This document shows positions 28,549-39,086 of a stretch of DNA of 64,000 nucleotides, in pieces. The DNA is from Caballeronia choica (GTDB lineage Bacteria > Pseudomonadota > Gammaproteobacteria > Burkholderiales > Burkholderiaceae). The notes under the pieces were generated by a model. It did no database searches. It was not told the DNA's origin and worked only from the letters and a program-made list of their open reading frames with translations. Position 1 is the first letter of the stretch; every line of letters begins with the position of its first letter. The DNA is taken from assembly GCF_001544535.1 (NCBI RefSeq), contig NZ_FCON02000019.1, forward strand, positions 33,349-97,348. Reading direction: 5' to 3'. Both the position numbers and the translations under genes were made by a program.

Positions 28549-28803
28549 ATGAAATCGAATCTCGGCCGGCGGGCTCTCATAGCGGCAGCACTCGCGGGTC
28601 TCGCCACGGGCGCCATCAATGCCGCTCACGCGGAAAAAAAGGTGCAGTGCTATGGAATCGCCAAGGCCGGCCAGAACGATTGCGCGAGCAAGACCGGCGT
28701 GCACGGCTGCGCGGGCGAGGCCAAGGTCGACAACGACAAAGGCGATTTCAAGAACGTGCCGGAAGGTACTTGCAAGGAAATGGGCGGCACGGTGGGCACC
28801 TGA
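28549..28803 (+). CDS. bufA: BufA1-type bufferin precursor (DUF2282)
   Basis: An 84-residue small secreted protein. Residues 1-28 are a Sec signal peptide (MKSNLGRR, then hydrophobic [10 protein letters not shown], with AHA before E29). The mature part has four conserved Cys (34, 45, 54, 75) in the pattern [19 protein letters not shown] that defines DUF2282. In bufferins these Cys are modified by a DUF692/MNIO enzyme to copper-binding heterocycles, and the peptide acts in the periplasm. Here the MNIO and partner genes follow at once. Ribosome binding site GAGGAGACG. Confidence 0.88.
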   Translation: MKSNLGRRALIAAALAGLATGAINAAHAEKKVQCYGIAKAGQNDCASKTGVHGCAGEAKVDNDKGDFKNVPEGTCKEMGGTVGT

Positions 28804-28849
28804 CACGCGGCAGGCGGACGAGCCGTGACATTTTCAGGCAGGATTTCAG

Positions 28850-29725
28850 ATGAAGCTCGCTGAACCCGGCGCTTGCGCGCCGCCGGGCGTAGGGATCGGA
28901 ATGCGGCATGCGCATTACGCGGACTTTCTGAACGCGACACCCGCGGTCGACTGGGTCGAAGTCCATAGCGAAAACTACTTCGGCGATGGCGGTTACGACT
29001 TGCACGTCCTCGAAACCGTGCGTCGCGATCTGCCGGTCAGTTTGCACGGCGTCGGGATGGGCCTCGGGTCGGCGAGGCCGCTCGACGCCGTCCACCTTGC
29101 CAGACTCAAGCGGCTGGTGGAGCGCATCGAGCCCGCGGTGGTCTCCGAGCATCTCTGCTGGAGCGCAACGTCCGCCGGCTATCTGAACGACTTGCTGCCG
29201 ATGCCACTAACCGACATCGCACTCGATCACCTGTGTTCGCGGGTCGGCGAGACGCAGGATGCTCTCGGGCGGCCTGTGCTGCTTGAGAACGTCTCGACCT
29301 ATATACGCTTTCGCGACGACCAGTATGGAGAGACCGCCTTTCTCGCCGAGCTTGCGCGTCGCAGCGGCTGCGGCGTGCTGCTCGACGTCAATAACCTGTA
29401 CGTGAACCAGTGCAATCACGGCGAAGACGCGATTGCCGCGATGAATGCGCTGACTTCCGCCGTGGTCGGGGAGATTCATCTAGCCGGACATCGGGTGACG
29501 GACATCGCTGTTATTGACGATCACGGTTCGTGCGTCGCACCCGTCGTTTGGGCACTTTATGAATGCGCGCTCGATCGTTTCGGGAACAAGCCGACGCTGA
29601 TCGAATGGGACACCGATGTGCCGCCGCTGGCGGTTCTTCTTGAAGAGGCGCACATGGCTCGCCGGCGTCGGATGGACCCCGGTGCAACGGCGTTCCGGAG
29701 TAACGGTGTCGAGTGCCAACCATGA
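28850..29725 (+). CDS. bufB: BufB, multinuclear non-heme iron oxidase (DUF692)
   Basis: A 291-residue TIM-barrel-type MNIO. The expected metal ligands are all present: H66 in SLHGVG, E100 and H101 in SEHLCW, E146 in LLENVSTY, D179 in [11 protein letters not shown]210 in EIHLAGH, H225 in DDHGS and E252 in IEWD. Relatives (BufB, MbnB) bind two or three irons and oxidise Cys of a precursor to thiooxazole or oxazolone groups. It is coupled to bufC by an ATGA overlap. Start at 28850 keeps the conserved GIGMRHAHY segment. Confidence 0.92.
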   Translation: MKLAEPGACAPPGVGIGMRHAHYADFLNATPAVDWVEVHSENYFGDGGYDLHVLETVRRDLPVSLHGVGMGLGSARPLDAVHLARLKRLVERIEPAVVSEHLCWSATSAGYLNDLLPMPLTDIALDHLCSRVGETQDALGRPVLLENVSTYIRFRDDQYGETAFLAELARRSGCGVLLDVNNLYVNQCNHGEDAIAAMNALTSAVVGEIHLAGHRVTDIAVIDDHGSCVAPVVWALYECALDRFGNKPTLIEWDTDVPPLAVLLEEAHMARRRRMDPGATAFRSNGVECQP

Positions 29726-30489
29726 CTTCTGAACTCGAATCCTGTCAGCGAACGTTTGACCTCGCACTTCGCGACGCGAAGCTGGAACCAGCGCTGGCGG
29801 AACGCCTGAGCACCCCGGAAAGCGATGCCGTCCGACGTATCGGGCTGTACCGAGGCAACTTGCGCGCCCGCTGGCGCGCGGCGCTGGCGAACGCTTATCC
29901 GGTGCTGTCAGCCCTGGTTGGCGATGCATACTTCGACACGCTGGCGCACGCCTACGCTCGTGAACATCCGTCGCAAAGCGGCGATCTCAACGGCTTCGGT
30001 GCGAGCATGCCGGGTTTCATCGAAGCCTGCGAACCGGACTCGCAATACCGATACTTCGCTGACGTTGCGCGCCTCGAATGGTCGCTGCACGTGGCGTACT
30101 TTGCCGCGGACGTCATCCCGTTCACCCCGCAGCAGTGGCGTGATATCGGAAGCGCCGCCTTGCTGAACGCACCCCTGATCGTCCATCCGGCTTGCGCGGC
30201 GATCGCCTCGCAGTATGCGATCACCGATATCTGGCAGGCTCATCAGTCGGGAGGCGGTTTCCCGGAGTGTGTGGACATACCGGCGTGGACGCTCGTCGTG
30301 CGTCCGCTCTGGAAGCCCACGATAGTCGCTCACTCGGCGTCCGCGCATGCGGCGTTCGTTTCGCTGCAGCAAGGGCAAACGCTTGACGAGGCGCTCGATG
30401 CGGCATGCGAGATCGATCCAGGCTTCGACATCGCGGCGCAGTTGCAGACGTGGATAGCCACGTCCGCGATCATCGGCGCGGCCATTTAG
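29722..30489 (+). CDS. bufC: BufC, MNIO partner protein (DUF2063-like)
   Basis: A 255-residue protein starting at the ATG at 29722, which overlaps the bufB stop (ATGA). A GTG at 29713 is also in frame, but the overlap favours 29722. The N-terminal part ([40 protein letters not shown] in pieces) is the DUF2063 helical module; the C-terminal part resembles the RiPP recognition element of BufC/MbnC, which presents the precursor to the MNIO. It completes the bufABC set. No bufD (DoxX-type) gene is next to it. Confidence 0.88.
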   Translation: MTSELESCQRTFDLALRDAKLEPALAERLSTPESDAVRRIGLYRGNLRARWRAALANAYPVLSALVGDAYFDTLAHAYAREHPSQSGDLNGFGASMPGFIEACEPDSQYRYFADVARLEWSLHVAYFAADVIPFTPQQWRDIGSAALLNAPLIVHPACAAIASQYAITDIWQAHQSGGGFPECVDIPAWTLVVRPLWKPTIVAHSASAHAAFVSLQQGQTLDEALDAACEIDPGFDIAAQLQTWIATSAIIGAAI

Positions 30490-30517
30490 GTTTTCCGTGA
30501 ATTCCGGTCCGGGCTTA

Positions 30518-31858
<1,341 letters not shown>

Positions 31859-32875
31859 CTAGATGGCTCTCTGCTTTGATGGAATCGAATAGTTCTTATG
31901 GAAGATCGCTGTTCCCGTCAACGCCTCGCAAACCTGCCAGAGACGTCTCGCATCGGCTTCGTTCCGCGCCTGAGAGGCAACCTTTGCCGGTCCCACCCGT
32001 TCGCCGCGAGCCTCGAACAGGCCAAGCGGACCATAGTAGCCGCCGTCGATGACATCGGGCGCGGTCGCAGCATAGAGCGTCGGAAGCGCGCCGTTTGAAT
32101 CGCTGTTGAACAGCGCACCGATGACGCTCCCCAGGACGGAACGGGCTGCCCGGCTTGCGACCGGATGGCCGTCACGAAACAAGTTGGTATTGGCTACCCC
32201 GGGATGCGCGGCAACCGACATCACGCGCGATCGGGACGCGCGCAAGCGCCGATCGAGTTCGAACGCAAACATGAGGTTCGCCAGTTTCGACTGCCGATAA
32301 GCGGACATCGGCCCATAGCGACGCGTCGACTGGAGGTCATCGAAGTTGAGCCGACCCTTCTTGTGGGCGATAGAGGCAATCGTTACCACCCGCGGTCGTT
32401 CCGAGGAATGATCCGCGGCTGCCTCCATCGCGGGGAGCAGCAGCGCGGTCAGCGCGAAATGCCCGAGCATGTTGGTGCCGAACTGAAGTTCAAAACCGTC
32501 GGTTGTTTCAACGCGCCGGGGAGGCGCCATGACGCCAGCGTTGTTGACGAGGATGTCGAGCGGCAGGCGTAACGAAAGCTGTCGGTTGGCAAAAGCGCGC
32601 ACCGACTCGAGGCTGGCGAGATCAAGCCGTTCAAGCTCCACTCGCGCGCCCGGGACTTCCCTTCGCAGGCGAGCGATTGCGCCCGCGCCGCGCTGCTCGT
32701 CGCGGCAGGCCAGAACGACCTCTGCGCCATGCCGAGCCAGGATCGCGGCTGTGTGATAACCGATGCCGCTGTTCGCACCGGTGATGATGACGCGCCGGCC
32801 ATTCTGTGGCGCGATGTCGTCGAGGCTCCATTGTTTGCTCATGTGATTCGCCATTGCGGGGAGGGCATCAGGCAA
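31859..32875 (-). CDS. SDR family oxidoreductase (retinol dehydrogenase-like)
   Basis: A 338-residue protein with VIITGANSGIGYHTAAIL (cofactor motif), LDILVNNAGVMAPPRR, and YRQSKLANLMFAFELDRRL as the YxxxK segment. Its long C-terminus and the VAAHPGVANTNL segment fit the retinol dehydrogenase/WWOX-like branch. The start is uncertain: MSKQWSLDDI in frame about 11 codons inside is plausible. It lies 39 bp upstream of dgdA, same strand, so co-transcription is possible, but the link to dialkylglycine metabolism is not obvious. Confidence 0.85.
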   Translation of the reverse strand: MPDALPAMANHMSKQWSLDDIAPQNGRRVIITGANSGIGYHTAAILARHGAEVVLACRDEQRGAGAIARLRREVPGARVELERLDLASLESVRAFANRQLSLRLPLDILVNNAGVMAPPRRVETTDGFELQFGTNMLGHFALTALLLPAMEAAADHSSERPRVVTIASIAHKKGRLNFDDLQSTRRYGPMSAYRQSKLANLMFAFELDRRLRASRSRVMSVAAHPGVANTNLFRDGHPVASRAARSVLGSVIGALFNSDSNGALPTLYAATAPDVIDGGYYGPLGLFEARGERVGPAKVASQARNEADARRLWQVCEALTGTAIFHKNYSIPSKQRAI

Positions 32876-32951
32876 AAGCCTGCCTGATGACTTGCCTTCA
32901 ACGGTGAGAACCGGGAATGAGCGATTGGTTCAACTCAGGCGGAGACGTTCA

Positions 32952-33860
32952 TTACATTCGCTCAGTCTGCGGGGTCACGAACACGGTTGCCAATCGATCA
33001 CGGAACTCGAAGTAACAGTTCAACACGCCGCGCGGTGCCTCGACTTGCGGATAGTGTCCGACACCGGGCAATTCCGAGACGTCTGAACGTGGCACCAGTT
33101 CGCGATAGCGGTGGACCATATGGCTACCGGAGATCGGATCTACCGGGCCGACAATCAGCTTCAGTGGAACGTCCGTCGTCTGGAGAGCACCTACCCATCG
33201 TTCGCGATGCTCGATGCGTTCGGGGATGTAGTTGATCAGCTTATGCATGATTCGCTCGCCATGCTGTGCACGCAACAGGTCCCACATCGAATCGAGCGTT
33301 TCCAAGTCCGGCGGATACGCTTTCCCGAAAACGGCAGTCATGTTTTGCGAGAGCTTTTTCTTGCTCGTCAGGAACGATACAAGCGGCCCGATCGGCGAGA
33401 GCAGGAGCGACTGAATACGCACACGCCGGTGGGTTTCAGGGAAGAGGCCGCCGTTGAGGAGACAGACACTTTCAAGCTTCGGCCTGTCGGAACGTTCGAT
33501 ATCGCGAGCAAGCAGTTCTTGCGCCACTGAGTCGCCGTAGTCATGTGCCAGGATATGGAATTCGGTGACGCCAAGCATCGCCAGGAGCCGGTCGTATATA
33601 TCGGCCTGGTCGATGATCGAGTACGTGTAATCGCGCGGCTTGTCCGAGTACCCGAAGCCGATCATGTCGAGCGTGAGCAATCTATAGCGCTTGAGCAAAT
33701 CCGGCCAAACGTGTTGCCAGTCCCACGAGGCCGTGGGAAAGCCGTGGATCAGAAGCAGAACCGGTGCATCCTCCCGCCCCTCCTGACGCCAGAAGATTTT
33801 ATGGCCGCGGTGGGTAAAGTACTCACCCTTGGCTTTCCATGCGTCTGTACTGTGTGTCAT
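32952..33860 (-). CDS. Alpha/beta hydrolase with Asp nucleophile (epoxide hydrolase or dehalogenase-like)
   Basis: A 302-residue enzyme: oxyanion segment LLLIHGFPTASWDWQHVW, nucleophile elbow LAHDYGDSVAQELL with Asp in place of Ser, and the late His in LPGVGHYPQVEAP. Asp nucleophiles mark epoxide hydrolases and haloalkane dehalogenases. No signal peptide. It lies 76 bp upstream of the SDR gene on the same strand. The start MTHSTDAWKAKGEYF is reasonable. The substrate is unknown. Confidence 0.85.
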   Translation of the reverse strand: MTHSTDAWKAKGEYFTHRGHKIFWRQEGREDAPVLLLIHGFPTASWDWQHVWPDLLKRYRLLTLDMIGFGYSDKPRDYTYSIIDQADIYDRLLAMLGVTEFHILAHDYGDSVAQELLARDIERSDRPKLESVCLLNGGLFPETHRRVRIQSLLLSPIGPLVSFLTSKKKLSQNMTAVFGKAYPPDLETLDSMWDLLRAQHGERIMHKLINYIPERIEHRERWVGALQTTDVPLKLIVGPVDPISGSHMVHRYRELVPRSDVSELPGVGHYPQVEAPRGVLNCYFEFRDRLATVFVTPQTERM

Positions 33861-33974
33861 GTCTCGTCGTTCCGAAGGGCAAACGTGATGGCATTACGAT
33901 AAGTCGCCGGACTACTGCCTTTGGCGCTCATGGATGTCTCACATCTCGCTAAAAGCGAAGCGACGCTATCTGCT

Positions 33975-35273
33975 TTAATCGGTTTTCATGCGAAGCATGA
34001 CGACACTGGCCAGTATCAGGAGACCGGAGCAGGCGTAGAGTCCGTAGTCGAGGCTTCCGGTTGAAGTCTTGATGAGACCAATCGCATACGGACAGATGAT
34101 TCCGGAAACAGCGCCCAGACTTGTAACGATTGCGATGCCGACAGCCGCCGACTCCTTGCGAAGAACCGAAGTGGCGACTGCCCAGAAGACCGGGAACGAA
34201 GAGATCACCGCCGCCAGGGACACGGAAATGAGGGCGACAGAGGTCCACAGCATTCCTTCCGTCCAGCTGCAGAGAGAGAGCGCTGCGGCAGAAAGCAGCA
34301 CGGCGAACGCGAAGTGCCATCGACGTTCCCGCGTCCTGTCGGAGTGGCGGCTGTACCAAATCATCGCCACGACTCCGCACGCATAGGGAATGAGAGAGAG
34401 CGTCCCGATTCGTTGCAGGCTGACGCTTCCCGCCCGTTCGATCATCGACGGCATCCAGAAGCTCAGTGCATAAGCGGCGCAGCTCATCGCGAAGTAGAGT
34501 GCCGAGAGCCTGTAGACAGCCCTGTCGCGAAACGCTGTACGGTGCGAAGCGGTTTCCGCCGGAACGCCATGGGATTTTTCCGCGAGATCGCGCGCGATTG
34601 CCTCTTTCTCCGTGGCGGAGAGCCATCTCGCGCTGGAGGGCAGATCATCCAGCCATAGATACAGCACGATGCCGAAAAGCACAGTGGGCAAGCCTTCCAG
34701 CAGGAACATCCATTGCCACCCTCGCAAGCCGTGAACGCCGTCAAGGTTTTGCAGGATGAAGCTTGAAACGGGACCCGAGATCAAGCCCGCCGTGACGGTG
34801 GCGGCCATGAAGAACGCAACGATGCGAGCCCGGCGGTCAGCCGGAAACCAGAGAGTCAGGTAAAAGAGGATACCGGGAAAGAAGCCCGCTTCGAACACAC
34901 CCAGGAAGAACCTCGCCACATAGAATTCGAGCGGGCTCGTTACGAACATCGTGCTCATTGAAACGGCGCCCCAGCACAGCATGATGCGAAGCATCGTTTT
35001 ACGTGCTCCGACTTTCTTGAGGAGCATGTTGCTGGGCACTTCAAAGAGCACATATCCAACGAAAAACATGCTGGCGCCCAAACCGTATATGGCATCCGAA
35101 AAATTGAGGTCGGTTCTCATCTGCAGCTGCGCATAGCCGATGTTGATACGATCGAGGTAGGCCAGCACATAACAGATAAAGAGCAAGGGAACGACTCTTC
35201 GAGTCACCTTCTGGTACATCCTTTCGAGATCGGTCGACGAGCGTGTGCTCGGTAGTGCGGCAATGTCTGACAT
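33975..35273 (-). CDS. ACS-family MFS transporter (anion:cation symporter-like)
   Basis: A 432-residue, 12-helix transporter starting MSDIAALPSTRSSTDLERMY. VPLLFICYVLAYLDRINIGY is the typical first helix of the ACS branch (sugar acids, phthalate, tartrate), followed by LFEVPSNMLLKKVGARKTM and FLLEGLPTVLFG. An in-frame TTG at 35309 adds 12 residues but is less likely. It ends 114 bp upstream of the hydrolase gene. The substrate is an organic anion, not determined. Confidence 0.85.
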   Translation of the reverse strand: MSDIAALPSTRSSTDLERMYQKVTRRVVPLLFICYVLAYLDRINIGYAQLQMRTDLNFSDAIYGLGASMFFVGYVLFEVPSNMLLKKVGARKTMLRIMLCWGAVSMSTMFVTSPLEFYVARFFLGVFEAGFFPGILFYLTLWFPADRRARIVAFFMAATVTAGLISGPVSSFILQNLDGVHGLRGWQWMFLLEGLPTVLFGIVLYLWLDDLPSSARWLSATEKEAIARDLAEKSHGVPAETASHRTAFRDRAVYRLSALYFAMSCAAYALSFWMPSMIERAGSVSLQRIGTLSLIPYACGVVAMIWYSRHSDRTRERRWHFAFAVLLSAAALSLCSWTEGMLWTSVALISVSLAAVISSFPVFWAVATSVLRKESAAVGIAIVTSLGAVSGIICPYAIGLIKTSTGSLDYGLYACSGLLILASVVMLRMKTD

Positions 35274-35536
35274 GTGGGTATCCGTCGCCAAAGGGATTGA
35301 GTGACCCAAGAGTAATGGTCGCCCTTCATCGCAACTGTAAGAAAATTAGCAATCGCGGGTTTGCCCGGTATGGCTGTCAGTCACTTGGGCGACGCGCTGC
35401 GACGGAAAGGTTTTCGATGGCCGAGCGGATCAGTGCCTTCGATCGGGAAGAATGACGAATCCATTCGGTAGCCGAATCGGATGCTGAACGTCGTCTGCAA
35501 GGGGAATATCGCCGGGACGTTCGATAGAGAGGGATC

Positions 35537-37210
35537 TCACCCGCGCAGAGCAAGATATTGGTGAACTGCCTGAATCGCAGCGGCCCCTTCTCCCACGGCA
35601 GCGGCCACTCTCTTGACTGAGCCACTCCGCGCATCGCCGGCTGAAAACACGCCGGCCCGGCTGGTCTCGAGATCATGCGGCGGGCGCTCTGCTGTCCACT
35701 TGTCGCCCGTACTCGCACCTGTCAGCACAAAGCCATCCTTGTCCAGGGCGACGCAATCGCCAAGCCACCGCGTGTTGGGCTGGGCGCCAAGAAAAAGGAA
35801 AATGTGCTGGATGGGCTTGTGTTCGATCTGCCCTTGCCGGTCCCACCGTATCGCTTCCAGTTTCGACTCGCCGCATAACTCGACGATCTGCGTCCTTGTG
35901 TGAAGCGTGATGTTGGACGTCGCGTTGATCCGTCTGATCAGGTACGTCGACATGCTCGCACTGAGTCCGTCGCCGCGAATCACGACGTGGACATGACGCG
36001 CGAACCGTGCAAGGAATACCGCAGCCTGGCCGGCCGAATTTCCGCCGCCGACCACGACCAACTCCTGGTTGTTGCAGAAGGCGCCCTCCATGAATGTCGC
36101 GCTGTAGTAGATCCCGCGACCCTCGAAATCCTCGAGGCGAGGAAGGTCCGGCTTCCGGTATCGCGCGCCGGTGGCGATGACGACGGCGCGCGCGTAAACG
36201 CCTTCATCATGATCGAGTCCGATATGAAACGATTCGGCGTTCGTGCAGTCGAGCTTCAGCGCCTCGATGGGCACGCCGACCTCGGCGCCAAACTTGCGAC
36301 ATTGGGACAGGCCGCGGCCAGCGAGCGCCTGCCCCGATATGCCGGTCGGAAAACCAAAGTAATTTTCGATCTTCGAACTGGTGCCCGCCTGGCCCCCGGG
36401 TGCCTTGGCATCCAGAACCGCCACCTTCAATCCTTCTGACGCTGCATAAACCGCGGCCGCAAGTCCCGCGGGTCCCGCGCCGACCACGACCAGGTCGAAG
36501 CGCTCGCCATTGAGCCTGTCCGGACTCAGGCCGATTGCATCCGCGACGGCCCTGTGGTCAGGTTGCCTCAGCACGATGCCTTGAAACGTGATCACGATAG
36601 GAATGTCGGTTTCCACTGCGCCATAGCGTGTGAGGAGTTCCTTTGTCTCGGCGTGCTCGACGATATCGAAGTAGGCCGAGGGTTGAGCATTGCGGCTCAG
36701 GAAATGGCGCAGGCGCAGGGTAGGGGCCGAGGACGTACTGCCAATCACGATCAGGCCCACGTGCTGGCCCTGGATGAAAGCGACCCGGCGCAGGATATAG
36801 GCGCGCATGATGGTTTCGCTCAAATCCGCTTCGGCGATCACGAGCGCGCGAAGTGATTCCTCGTCGATGACGATGACCTCACATTCGGAAACGGCGCGTG
36901 TCGTCGCGGCCGCAGCGCGTCCGGCGAGCGTGCCGACTTCCCCGGTGAACGTGCCGGGGCCATGTGTGCCGAGTACCCGGGTGCCCTGAACGGTCTCTCT
37001 GGATGCCTCGATCGTTCCGCTGAGAATGGCAAACATCCCGGTGTGCCGGTCGCCTTCGGAATAGAGGATGTCGTTGGTCTTGAGCTTGCGTCGCTCGCCG
37101 TACCTGTCCAATATTGTCAGTTGACTCTCGGCCAGCGCGGGATACACCTGATGGTAGCGACTGCCGCCCGGCGACAACTCGTTGGGATTGACTGAAGAGT
37201 CTTTGCTCAT
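35537..37210 (-). CDS. Cyclic-nucleotide-binding domain fused to thioredoxin-reductase-like flavoprotein
   Basis: About 557 residues from the ATG at 37210 (37222 is an alternative). Residues 30-145 are a CNB/CRP-type sensor (LKTNDILYSEGDRHTGMFAILSG as its barrel). Residues 155-230 resemble the glutaredoxin-like insert found in fused reductases. Residues 236-550 are a thioredoxin-reductase-type flavoprotein with FAD motif VVVGAGPAGLAAAVYA (244-249 Gly-rich) and NADPH motif VVVGGGNSAGQAAVFL. The redox CxxC expected near 371-374 is missing (ATFM). So it is a CNB-regulated NADPH oxidoreductase, perhaps passing electrons without a disulfide. It is divergent from the hypothetical gene at 37480. Confidence 0.85.
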   Translation of the reverse strand: MSKDSSVNPNELSPGGSRYHQVYPALAESQLTILDRYGERRKLKTNDILYSEGDRHTGMFAILSGTIEASRETVQGTRVLGTHGPGTFTGEVGTLAGRAAAATTRAVSECEVIVIDEESLRALVIAEADLSETIMRAYILRRVAFIQGQHVGLIVIGSTSSAPTLRLRHFLSRNAQPSAYFDIVEHAETKELLTRYGAVETDIPIVITFQGIVLRQPDHRAVADAIGLSPDRLNGERFDLVVVGAGPAGLAAAVYAASEGLKVAVLDAKAPGGQAGTSSKIENYFGFPTGISGQALAGRGLSQCRKFGAEVGVPIEALKLDCTNAESFHIGLDHDEGVYARAVVIATGARYRKPDLPRLEDFEGRGIYYSATFMEGAFCNNQELVVVGGGNSAGQAAVFLARFARHVHVVIRGDGLSASMSTYLIRRINATSNITLHTRTQIVELCGESKLEAIRWDRQGQIEHKPIQHIFLFLGAQPNTRWLGDCVALDKDGFVLTGASTGDKWTAERPPHDLETSRAGVFSAGDARSGSVKRVAAAVGEGAAAIQAVHQYLALRG

Positions 37211-37479
37211 GGCGGAATCCATCAAGTCAAGACGCGATCCTTGTCGTGGAACTGCTGCATCCGGCATGCGTATGATATCTCCGGTAGGGCCATGCCGCCG
37301 AAGGCGACAACAGGTGTTAAATGACGAAGCCGGGCGCCGTCCTGATCTGGGCGACGCGCACGAGGCGAGGAGGGCGTTCAGTACAAAGTGCGCCATTGCG
37401 ATGTAAGCTTGTGAACACAGTTTCGTCGGAGCAGGCCGGTTTCTCATGACGATGCGTTTTCGTGACTGAGGAGGCAATC

Positions 37480-38118
37480 GTGAACGAACATGCTTGTTAC
37501 GAGGTCGTTCGTGCCTTGCTTGGCTGCTGGCCCGAACCGCTACTGGCGGTTGCGAAACGGGTCGGCATGCCAATTCATGCGCTTGATTCCTACATCGCCG
37601 GAGAGGCGGCGCTGGATGAGCATGTCCTGTCGCGATTGATGAAGCTCGTCGGTCTCGAATACGACGCTGGCAAGCTTTTGAGGGATGGGACTCACCCGGT
37701 TACGTCGGTCGAACATTACGTGCTCATTGCCGGCAATGAGACGGAGCGAGTCCTTGACGCGTACCGCTTCCTGATCGAACGTGGCCGGGCGACGACCAGC
37801 GTGGAGCTGCTGCCTGCCGGTCGAACGCCCGGGCATCGCTGGCGTTACCTGTGGATCACTCGCGTTTCAGAGGTGCCAAGCCTGATCTGCTTTCCGCGCA
37901 TCGGGCTGGCCGCCAGCCTGCTGGAACGCGGCCAACTGATCGATTTTCGTGGTCGGTATTCGGTTGATCCGATCTTCTACGATGCGGTTGCGTCGTTGCG
38001 CGCGCATGTCGAACAACAACCAGGCAGGGTCCTCGTCGCGATGGAAGGCTTTTGCAAGCGATGGCAGAGCGACGTTACGCAAATCGGTGCGGCACTGGCG
38101 GATAGCGGCGCGCGATGA
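37480..38118 (+). CDS. Hypothetical protein with N-terminal helix-turn-helix-like segment
   Basis: A 212-residue soluble protein. A GTG at 37480 stands 6 bases after GAGGAGG, so I choose it over a GTG at 37462. Residues 10-60 (AVAKRVGMPIHALDSYIAG, EAALDEHVLSRLMKLVGLE) look like an HTH or SAM-type bundle, as in XRE-like proteins. The rest has no motif known to me (LLPAGRTPGHRWRYLWITRV). The divergent neighbour is the CNB flavoprotein, so it could be its regulator, but that is a guess. Confidence 0.6.
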   Translation: MNEHACYEVVRALLGCWPEPLLAVAKRVGMPIHALDSYIAGEAALDEHVLSRLMKLVGLEYDAGKLLRDGTHPVTSVEHYVLIAGNETERVLDAYRFLIERGRATTSVELLPAGRTPGHRWRYLWITRVSEVPSLICFPRIGLAASLLERGQLIDFRGRYSVDPIFYDAVASLRAHVEQQPGRVLVAMEGFCKRWQSDVTQIGAALADSGAR

Positions 38119-38260
38119 AGCGCTGAAACAGCGCGGAAGTCGGCGCGTCGGAGCGATCGCAACCGGCTTCGCGACAGCGCGGGAAAGGTAAAGCGCGCAT
38201 GCGTGCCATCGTTGCAAACTTGCCGACCTGAACCGCCGTCGCGAGCGCGAAGATCCGGGA

Positions 38261-38278
38261 CGCCTGCCGGATCAGGCG
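38261..38278. terminator. Candidate terminator hairpin between convergent genes
   Basis: Arms CGCCTG (38261-38266) and CAGGCG (38273-38278) with loop CCGGAT, followed by GTCTTTA. It lies between the end of the hypothetical gene and the end of the convergent SRPBCC gene. The T run is short, so the call is weak. Confidence 0.35.
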
Positions 38279-38355
38279 GTCTTTAGTAAGGGCGGCCGGA
38301 AGGTGACTTCGCGCGGCCGGGTTCGGCCACGACGCCGCCGGCGGCCCAGACGGCG

Positions 38356-38802
38356 TCAGTCGGGGATTTCGGGCTCGACCAACCTTGCTAGTTGGACCAG
38401 CGACTCCTGCCAGCCGAGGTAGCACATCTCCACCGGAATGACCTCCGGCACGCCCTCCTGCACGATGGTGAGCTCGGTTCCGCAGGACACCTGCCGCAAT
38501 GAAATGGTGACGTGCATCTGCCCGGGCAGGTTCGGGTCGTCGAATCGGTCGAAGTAACGAATCTTCTCGAACGGCACCAGTTCCACGTATTCGCCGCCGA
38601 ACGAGTGGCTGTTGCCGGTGTTGAAGTTGCGGAAGGACATCTTGTGCGTTCCGCCGACGCGGGCATCCATGTGGTGGACCTGACAGGTGAATCCGTAGGG
38701 AGGAAGCCACTTCGCTATGGCATCCGGTTCGAGGAACGCGCGATAGATGCGTTCGGGAGTCGCGCGCAGGACGCGATGGAGATGGACGGTTCCGGTAGTC
38801 AT
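38356..38802 (-). CDS. SRPBCC / AHSA1-like domain protein
   Basis: A 148-residue START-fold protein starting at the ATG at 38802 (MTTGTVHLHRVLRATPERIY). The frame is open further up but without homology. The opening RVLRATPERIYRAFLEPDAIAKWLPP is the typical AHSA1/polyketide-cyclase-like signature; VTISLRQVSCGTELTIVQEG forms the later strands. It probably binds a hydrophobic ligand. It is isolated, and no operon partner is evident. Confidence 0.8.
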   Translation of the reverse strand: MTTGTVHLHRVLRATPERIYRAFLEPDAIAKWLPPYGFTCQVHHMDARVGGTHKMSFRNFNTGNSHSFGGEYVELVPFEKIRYFDRFDDPNLPGQMHVTISLRQVSCGTELTIVQEGVPEVIPVEMCYLGWQESLVQLARLVEPEIPD

Positions 38803-39086
38803 GTGTGCTCGCCTTTTCATTGGAGAAGTTGGACATACTCTCACGACGATTGTGCCGCGCCGGTATCGACTCGGGTTGGGATCAGGAAAAACCCGTAGGC
38901 GCCGGGTAATCGGCATCGACCATGATGAAGTCGACGAGCTTGAACCGGCCCGCGATTGTCTGCCGTTGCGGATGGCAAGTCCTCCGTGCGGCGATTACAT
39001 CCGATGTAATTGGCGCACGAATCGACTGGTCCTACTCTCTGGCTGTCGCGCTACCCATCCGTAGCGCTCATCGCCAAGGAGATATC

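Noticed and set aside
35463-35477. Hairpin ATTCGG-TAG-CCGAAT between the MFS and CNB flavoprotein genes
   Set aside because: A short stem with a 3-base loop and no T tract; could be chance in GC-rich DNA.
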